DNA of 12,006 bases from CAZFHL01 sp964519145. GTDB lineage: Bacteria > Patescibacteriota > Minisyncoccia > Phycocordibacterales > WO2-35-19. The stretch covers positions 1 through 12,006 of the forward strand of contig CAZFHL010000017.1 of assembly GCA_964519145.1 (NCBI GenBank), read 5' to 3'. A program made the position numbers and the translations under genes. Of the stretch, positions 6,752 through 12,006 are shown piece by piece (the stretch's first letter is position 1; every line of letters starts with the position of its first letter). A model generated the notes under the pieces. The model did not search any database. It saw only the letters and a list, made by a program, of their open reading frames with translations, and had not been told where the DNA came from.

Positions 6752-9700
6752 TTATGGTTGTACATTTAGAGGAGGCATATTATTTGAATTTTCAGTTAAA
6801 TTATTTTCACTAGCTGTTGTATTTTCTGTATTATTTTGCGCTACAACATCTTCAGTACTAACACTATTTGATACATCTCCTGTATTTATATCAGGATTTG
6901 AATTTGTATCAGAAGAACTATCAGGACTTATATTTTCATTTGGATTCGTGTTTAGATTTTGAGTTGTATCACCACCCCCACTTGTACCATCTGTATTTGG
7001 AGAAGTATTTGAGGAAGGAATATTGTTATATTGCGTACTACCAACACCAGATTGAAGTATGAGGGCTTTCAATTGATCTTTATTTATACAAGTATCATCT
7101 ACACACAACTCATTTTCTACATAAAGTGAGCCCACAAAAAGTCTTGTGATTTTTGTAAATGTTTCTTCTATTATGACCCCTCTGTCTTTAAAGAAATTGA
7201 CTATCCTTCCCATTAAAGTGATTTTTCCATTCTCTATTGTTGTAGTAGCAGACACATCTTTATTTAAATCTTGAACACCTTTTATAGCCACAGCTACCAA
7301 ATTTCCATAAGACACACTCTTTCTACCTTCCACTCCAGACACCACTTCAGGAATGACTAATTCTACTTCTTGAGCAATAAAACCAATTCTTGTATTATTT
7401 GTATTTTTTATTTTATAAGTTCTTGGATTTAATTTCATTATATCTTCTAAACCATATTCTATATCCTCTATATTTTCTTTATAATTTCTATCTGAAGAGT
7501 TTGTCCATTCTCCAGCAGAATTTAAAGTAGCATCATTCAACATTCCACTCGTGTCTCCACCTTGAAAATGCAAATTTCCATCTGTATCCATATATATAGA
7601 CCTATAATCAGTATTCCCCTCTTCTGCTATCCATAAACCACCTGTCTCATTGTTTGTATCTTGTGTGATTGCAAGTTTAGCACTTGGAGTAGTTGTACCA
7701 AAACCTATTTTATTATCTTCTGTTATTTTAATAGCCGATAATAAATTTTTAAACCCTTGGACTAAAACTGACAAAATAGCCCTATCATCCACACCACTTA
7801 TCTCTCCCTCCGCATTGTATGTTGCCAAAAACTCATTTACATTTGCTGTATCTTCTGCGATAAATCCGTATCTAGTCCTACCGTCACCTTGGTTATATAC
7901 AAAAGAAACTGGGTCAAGATTTTGCAAAACCTCCATAGCGTTTACTGACAAATCTGTAATGCTATTTTTAGTATCACGAAGTGATGGCAAACAAGAATCA
8001 GAAGCAGAGTTGTACACCACTTGTTTGTTAGAATCAAGACAGAGTGAACCAGCACCAGTTGAGCCAGTTAGTCCGTCAAATCCAACAGTCCCCGTCACCG
8101 ACAATGTCCTCCAAGGGCTAGTAGTTGCGATCCCGACGTTGCCACTACTTCTGAAAATCACATTCGTTGTATTGCCGTTCAAAAACTCTAATGCGCCGCT
8201 ATCAGATACATTAAAGTTAGTACCTATACCCGCTTGATTCGTCCCCGCGCTATTCTGCCAACGGATAGTGCTGTTGGATGAAGCACTGTCAGGAGTTTGA
8301 AGGATTAAAGCCGTGGCGCCATTTGCAATAGGAGTCGAAACTTGTAATTTACCTACCGGCGTCGTCGTACCAATGCCAATATTACCAGAAGTATCTATCC
8401 TCATTCTTTCTGTGGCATTAGTACCAAAAGTAAGATTTTGTGAACCACCCGTCTGAATATTTAATGCTGTTGATCCACCAGTGTAATTTTGTAAAGTATC
8501 AGTCAAAACTCGACCAGATGTTCTCACATATATATCACCACCATTTACATCTAACTTCGCCCCTGGACTCGCAGTCCCAATACCGACATTCCCACTCCCA
8601 TTCCAAGTCAAAACATTTGTCCCAATAGTCGCACTGGCACTATCCTGATAACCCAAAGACCAAGCACCAGTTCCACCTGTACTTTCTGTTTGTATCGTTC
8701 CGTATTTAGAACCAGCAGAAGTGAAAGATACATTAGCAACACCACTACTTCCCCCTGTGGCAAAGTCAATATAAGGAGTTTGCAAACTTGTTGTTAGTTT
8801 TCCTGTGCCCACCACATGCAAAGCAGTTGAAGGCGAAGCGGTCCCAATCCCCACATTCCCTGCAAAATACGCACTACCATCCCTCCCAATCGCAGCGTGG
8901 TCAGCAACAAAATTAGAACTAAATATCAAAGGGTCATTTAAACTTCCCAAAGAAGCATTTTTGTAGATCCGAGTATAATCACTATCATTTGACCTTGATA
9001 TTTGCAGACCCTGTGCCTCAGCATCACTACCTTGTAAAATATCTAGTTTAGCATCAGGTGAACTGTCGCCTATACCCACATTTCCATTACTATGTATCCT
9101 AAAATATTCCGTCGAACCATTCATAAATTGATGTGTGTAAGCATTGTATTGAGTATAGACCCCACTATTATCAACAGGAGTTACAAATTTTAATTGCACA
9201 GTGTTTGATGTTGGATTTAAAAATTGTATCTGACCAGTTGTACCAGCTATAATATCAAGTTTAGCCTGTGGAGTAGTAGTACCCACTCCGACATTAGCTC
9301 CATTTGGATTCAATGCCAAAGCATAGTTTATAGGAGTAGTAGCAATATCTGCTTTACCTTGTATAAAAGCAGAGTTTGTATCATACCCAAAATCTATTCC
9401 TCTATTGAAGTAATTATTCCCAATACGAAGTTGTGGACTAACATTTGCATTTTGATATAGTTCAAGTTGAGAAGCAGGCGTGGTGGTTCCTATGCCGACA
9501 TTTCCACTGCTGTCTATCACCAACCGATTTAATGAAGCTGTTCCGTCCCAAATTGAAAACTTACCAACCCCAGCCCATCCAGATAATAGTTGATAACCGA
9601 CACCACTACCATCTGTATCATTTAACAATATTCCTGCACTTGCCCCAGAACCTGAACCAGTAGAGCGTATTCGACCAGCGACCTCTAACTTATCACTTGG

Positions 9701-12006
9701 TCCCGTCGTACCAATCCCCACATTGCCACTTTTCCAAACCATCGTTGGACTGCTATAAGAATCGCCAGCATAAAGATAATCAAGACTATCATTAGTACCA
9801 AGAGCACCAAAACCGCCTCTGTCTGTGCCAGAAGAACCTAAAAAGTGCAAATAGTCTGCCCACCCGCCCGCAGATGCTTGAATGGTAATATTTCCGATAT
9901 TTCCATTTACCTTAATTGGTCTATCACCATTTGACCAAATGTTGCCAATTACATCCAACTTTGTACTCGGACTTGTAGTGCCAATACCGACATTGCCTCC
10001 ACTAGTAATTCTCATTCTCTCATTAGCAAAACTATTATCACCAAAAATGGTATTAGCAGCTCCGACATACAAATCTCCAGAAGTAGTTTTTATACCTGCC
10101 CCAGGGTCAAGAAACACATTTCCACCAGTAACATGCAACTTCGCCCCAGGCGAAGCAGTCCCAATCCCCACATTTCCAGCCGTTGTAATATTCAACCTGG
10201 CTGTACTCAAATCATCTATGCCAGCAGAGTTTCCAGCTGTGCCACTACCTACACCAATACTTAGATAAGTATTTCCAGCTGGATTTCCCATATACCAAGC
10301 TATACCAGTAGTATCATAATTAAATACATTTCCAGTTGAATGTGTAATGTTATTACCAATAAATGTAGCTCCCGAAGAACCACCTGTATAAATACCTCCT
10401 CTACCATTGCTACTATTGTATCTTGCTACCACTTGATTGCCCCCAGTTTGTTCTACTGATAGTTTACCGAAAGGAGAAGCGGTGCCTATCCCAACATTTC
10501 CCCCATTAGCATTTAAAATCAAAGGTAAATATGCCACACCAGAATTTACAGCTTGTATGTGTCCAATATTATTAGTTCCATCTATTCCTATAGATATTTT
10601 TTTTGTGGCAGTTGTTGAGTCGGATATTGTTAAAATTGCATCATCATTAGTATAAATATCTGAACCACTTATGTGTAATTTCTGGCTTGGACTCGCTGTC
10701 CCTATACCCACATTATTCGTAGAATAATCATACACCAACCCCGATGTTTCTATTGCAAGACCACCTGCAAGAGTAGAAGTAGCAGTTGTACTTGTAGCAT
10801 TGAAGTTACCAAATGTTGGAGTTGATGTTGCTGTGATAACCCCACTGCTGTTTGTAGAAAGGAGAGAGTTGATTGCGACACTTGATAGAGTTAGTGATGG
10901 TGTAGAAATACTAGATGTGGCTGTAAATGTAGAAGCTGTTACATTTCCTCCGTCAAAGTATCCACTACCCACGACTGAGAGTTTGTAGCCAGGGGTGGTG
11001 GAGCCGATACCTAGATTACCAATATCAGTTAACTTAACCAATGTCGTATCATCAGCTTGATTATTTATATTCAAACCATCGCTACCACCAGAATACAGCC
11101 AGTTCCCATTTGTTGATCCAAAAGCGAATTTTTGACTGCCCCCAGCTGTATACATATATGTCCCTCCTGCAACACCCCAGTTTACAGTCCCAGCAACATC
11201 AAGCATACGAGAAGGAGTCGTAATCCCAATTCCCACATTACCCGTACCATATTTAATAGTTAAAGGTGTAATTGCACCCTCTACATCCTTAATTCTAAAA
11301 TCATATACAGTTGATGAATAATCTGTTCCAAACTCCCAAGTCCTATAACTGGAACCGCCGTCCGATGTCCCAACTCTTATTAAACCTGAATTTGATGTAA
11401 ACCCAGCTCCAGCCGATCCTACTTGCAATCTAGCTAAAGGTGTAGTAGTGCCTATACCGACATTGCCACTACTATCAATTCTTAATCTACTCACATATGA
11501 AGAACCGTTATGGGCCTGAATATCATAATACTTTCCATTTCCATATTGACTAATTAAATTTGCACCAGAACCATGATAAATATCGCCAGTACTAACCTCT
11601 TTTGTTAAAACAGCATTTGCACCAAAATACAATGATGGGGTAGCACCTGCACTATCTAGAATTCTTATATTCCCATTTACATCAAGTTTTGTTCCTGGAC
11701 TCGCAGTCCCCACCCCCACATTGTTTGTAGAATAGTCATACACCAATCCTGATGTTTCTATTGCAAGACCACCAGCGAGAGTAGATGTTGCATTTGTACT
11801 TGTAGCATTAAAGTTTCCAAAAGTAGGAGTAGAAGTTGCTGTGATAGCCCCACTGCTGTTTGTAGAAAGGAGTGAGTTGATAGCGACAGATGAGAGAGTA
11901 AGCGATGGTGTAGAGATAGATGATGTTGCTGTAAATGTTGATGCTGTTACATTACCTGCGTCAAAGTATCCGCTACCCGCGACTGAAAGTTTGTATCCTG
12001 GGGTAG
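6752..12006 (-). CDS. Giant NVGIG-repeat fibre-like surface protein with two S74 chaperone domains (C-terminal 1750 residues)
   Basis: The frame is open from the window edge at 12006 to the TAA at 6754-6752; the true start is outside. In order: repetitive beta-type sequence carrying 17 complete motifs of the form NVGIGTxxPxxKLxVxG plus a partial one at the edge; a first S74-type domain (from about 7984); one more NVGIG-type motif; a second, clearer S74 domain (from about 7495); a short CVDDTCINKDQLKALI segment; and an Asn/Ser/Thr/Asp-rich tail. NVGIG motifs with S74 domains occur in phage tail fibres and in very large bacterial surface proteins; S74 domains trimerise the fibre and then cleave themselves off. 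Here the neighbours are housekeeping and envelope genes, not phage genes, so a cell-surface adhesin is the better reading. No anchor (LPxTG or C-terminal span) is visible. Confidence 0.88.
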   Translation of the reverse strand, partial: TPGYKLSVAGSGYFDAGNVTASTFTATSSISTPSLTLSSVAINSLLSTNSSGAITATSTPTFGNFNATSTNATSTLAGGLAIETSGLVYDYSTNNVGVGTASPGTKLDVNGNIRILDSAGATPSLYFGANAVLTKEVSTGDIYHGSGANLISQYGNGKYYDIQAHNGSSYVSRLRIDSSGNVGIGTTTPLARLQVGSAGAGFTSNSGLIRVGTSDGGSSYRTWEFGTDYSSTVYDFRIKDVEGAITPLTIKYGTGNVGIGITTPSRMLDVAGTVNWGVAGGTYMYTAGGSQKFAFGSTNGNWLYSGGSDGLNINNQADDTTLVKLTDIGNLGIGSTTPGYKLSVVGSGYFDGGNVTASTFTATSSISTPSLTLSSVAINSLLSTNSSGVITATSTPTFGNFNATSTTATSTLAGGLAIETSGLVYDYSTNNVGIGTASPSQKLHISGSDIYTNDDAILTISDSTTATKKISIGIDGTNNIGHIQAVNSGVAYLPLILNANGGNVGIGTASPFGKLSVEQTGGNQVVARYNSSNGRGGIYTGGSSGATFIGNNITHSTGNVFNYDTTGIAWYMGNPAGNTYLSIGVGSGTAGNSAGIDDLSTARLNITTAGNVGIGTASPGAKLHVTGGNVFLDPGAGIKTTSGDLYVGAANTIFGDNSFANERMRITSGGNVGIGTTSPSTKLDVIGNIWSNGDRPIKVNGNIGNITIQASAGGWADYLHFLGSSGTDRGGFGALGTNDSLDYLYAGDSYSSPTMVWKSGNVGIGTTGPSDKLEVAGRIRSTGSGSGASAGILLNDTDGSGVGYQLLSGWAGVGKFSIWDGTASLNRLVIDSSGNVGIGTTTPASQLELYQNANVSPQLRIGNNYFNRGIDFGYDTNSAFIQGKADIATTPINYALALNPNGANVGVGTTTPQAKLDIIAGTTGQIQFLNPTSNTVQLKFVTPVDNSGVYTQYNAYTHQFMNGSTEYFRIHSNGNVGIGDSSPDAKLDILQGSDAEAQGLQISRSNDSDYTRIYKNASLGSLNDPLIFSSNFVADHAAIGRDGSAYFAGNVGIGTASPSTALHVVGTGKLTTSLQTPYIDFATGGSSGVANVSFTSAGSKYGTIQTESTGGTGAWSLGYQDSASATIGTNVLTWNGSGNVGIGTASPGAKLDVNGGDIYVRTSGRVLTDTLQNYTGGSTALNIQTGGSQNLTFGTNATERMRIDTSGNIGIGTTTPVGKLQVSTPIANGATALILQTPDSASSNSTIRWQNSAGTNQAGIGTNFNVSDSGALEFLNGNTTNVIFRSSGNVGIATTSPWRTLSVTGTVGFDGLTGSTGAGSLCLDSNKQVVYNSASDSCLPSLRDTKNSITDLSVNAMEVLQNLDPVSFVYNQGDGRTRYGFIAEDTANVNEFLATYNAEGEISGVDDRAILSVLVQGFKNLLSAIKITEDNKIGFGTTTPSAKLAITQDTNNETGGLWIAEEGNTDYRSIYMDTDGNLHFQGGDTSGMLNDATLNSAGEWTNSSDRNYKENIEDIEYGLEDIMKLNPRTYKIKNTNNTRIGFIAQEVELVIPEVVSGVEGRKSVSYGNLVAVAIKGVQDLNKDVSATTTIENGKITLMGRIVNFFKDRGVIIEETFTKITRLFVGSLYVENELCVDDTCINKDQLKALILQSGVGSTQYNNIPSSNTSPNTDGTSGGGDTTQNLNTNPNENISPDSSSDTNSNPDINTGDVSNSVSTEDVVAQNNTENTTASENNLTENSNNMPPLNVQP
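6755..7030 (-). other. Low-complexity Asn/Ser/Thr/Asp tail of the giant protein
   Basis: The last ~92 residues before the stop consist mainly of Asn, Ser, Thr, Asp, Gly and Pro with almost no hydrophobic or basic residues, e.g. SPDSSSDTNSNPDINTG. It looks disordered and acidic. It follows the S74 domains, so if autocleavage occurs it would be released with the chaperone fragment and not remain on the fibre. Confidence 0.75.
7255..7495 (-). other. Second S74-type intramolecular chaperone domain
   Basis: Starts at SDRNYKENI and contains GFIAQEVELVIPEVV and VSYGNLVAVAIKGVQDL, the standard S74 landmarks (SDxxxKENI, GFIAQEV, Y..L...AI..L). The Ser codon is at 7495-7493 and Lys five residues on at 7480-7478, the Ser/Lys spacing I recall for the cleavage dyad of endosialidase chaperone domains. 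Cleavage before this Ser would release 247 residues. Confidence 0.88.
7722..7984 (-). other. First, more divergent S74-type domain
   Basis: Runs from SLRDTKNSITDL through LDPVSFVYN, then RYGFIAED, and ends near VLVQGFKNLLSAI. It keeps a Ser (7984-7982) with Lys five residues later (7969-7967), like the second domain. It has GFIAED in place of GFIAQE, and a longer insertion before VDDRAILSVLV. One NVGIG-type motif (KIGFGTTTPSAKL) separates it from the second domain. Cleavage before this Ser would release 410 residues. Confidence 0.75.
8090..12006 (-). repeat. NVGIGT-motif repeat array within the giant gene
   Basis: Sixteen complete copies of a 17-residue motif, NVGIGTxxPxxKLxVxG or close variants (NVGVG, NLGIG, NVGIATTSP), recur at irregular spacing of roughly 45-110 residues. 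Between them lie variable segments rich in Gly, Ser, Thr and Asn. A seventeenth copy lies between the S74 domains. The last core copies are the most degenerate. Spacing is uneven and the units are coding, so this is a protein repeat and not a DNA satellite. Confidence 0.9.
10689..12006 (-). repeat. Internal duplication with 1008-bp period
   Basis: The segment 10689-10998 aligns without gaps to 11697-12006, an offset of exactly 1008 bp (336 codons). The encoded stretch (TTPGYKLSV, then FDxGNVTASTFTATSS, STPTFGNFNATST, GGLAIETSGLVYDYSTNN) differs at about six of roughly 100 residues, while the DNA differs more, largely at third positions. The second copy is cut by the window edge, so the full repeat length is unknown. 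Confidence 0.85.

Noticed and set aside
7650..8237. Plus-strand open frames opposite the giant gene (also 9882-10268, 10437-10655 and others)
   Set aside because: They mirror the repeat motif on the opposite strand, recurring as similar VPIPTFP-type peptides at each NVGIG copy. They are shadows of the coding repeat.
6752..11746. GTG at 11746 as the true start of the giant gene
   Set aside because: The frame stays open to the window edge, and the upstream 86 codons encode the same sequence as an internal repeat copy (GGLAIETSGLVYDYSTNN), so the gene clearly begins outside.
8090..12006. Regularly recurring short DNA motif resembling a CRISPR array
   Set aside because: The repeats are in frame, vary in sequence, are unevenly spaced and encode a protein motif. 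There are no uniform spacers and no cas genes.
6752..12006. Prophage tail-fibre gene
   Set aside because: S74 and NVGIG sequences occur in phage fibres, but the neighbouring genes are chromosomal envelope and translation genes with no phage gene in view. It cannot be excluded until the upstream sequence is seen.

Overview
The window is low in GC, densely packed, and every gene I can support reads on the minus strand. Gene content and style point to a Candidate Phyla Radiation (Patescibacteria, Parcubacteria-like) genome. The signs are a giant NVGIG-repeat surface protein, a single-span protein with an FLTNGQ(I/V)YFGK motif that I associate with that group, an O-antigen-ligase-like protein fused to TPRs, and starts without Shine-Dalgarno sequences. 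This placement is inferred from protein style; no rRNA or other phylogenetic marker beyond partial lepA is present. UGA acts as a stop (murJ ends in TGA inside an ATGA overlap), so the UGA-Gly code of Absconditabacteria/Gracilibacteria does not apply.

In transcription order (high to low coordinates): (1) 12006-6752, the C-terminal 1750 residues of a giant repetitive fibre-like protein. It has 17 complete NVGIGT-type motifs, two successive S74-type intramolecular chaperone domains and a low-complexity Asn/Ser/Thr tail. (2) 6751-6296, a 456-bp non-coding stretch. It holds two long imperfect hairpins that look homologous to each other and lie in opposite orientation, a small hairpin, a 15-bp direct repeat and a possible promoter. 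(3) 6295-5771, a single-span protein of unknown function. (4) 5760-3421, a polytopic O-antigen ligase/polymerase-like protein with a TPR tail. (5) 3391-2951, a type IV pilin-like protein. (6) 2949-1318, a MurJ-family lipid flippase. (7) 1321-1, the N-terminal 440 residues of LepA (EF4), overlapping murJ by 4 bp.

Genes 3-7 are separated by at most 29 bp and probably form one operon. Four of the five act at the envelope: a membrane-anchored protein, a lipid-linked-glycan-handling enzyme, a pilin and a lipid-II-type flippase. One reading is that lipid-linked sugars flipped by a MurJ-like protein are transferred by the ligase-like protein, perhaps onto the neighbouring pilin as in PglL/TfpO systems. 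The giant upstream protein would be a further surface appendage. The least explained DNA is the non-coding interval. Its two hairpins share an internal-loop pattern while at least two flanking base pairs have changed on both sides, the signature expected of selection on structure.
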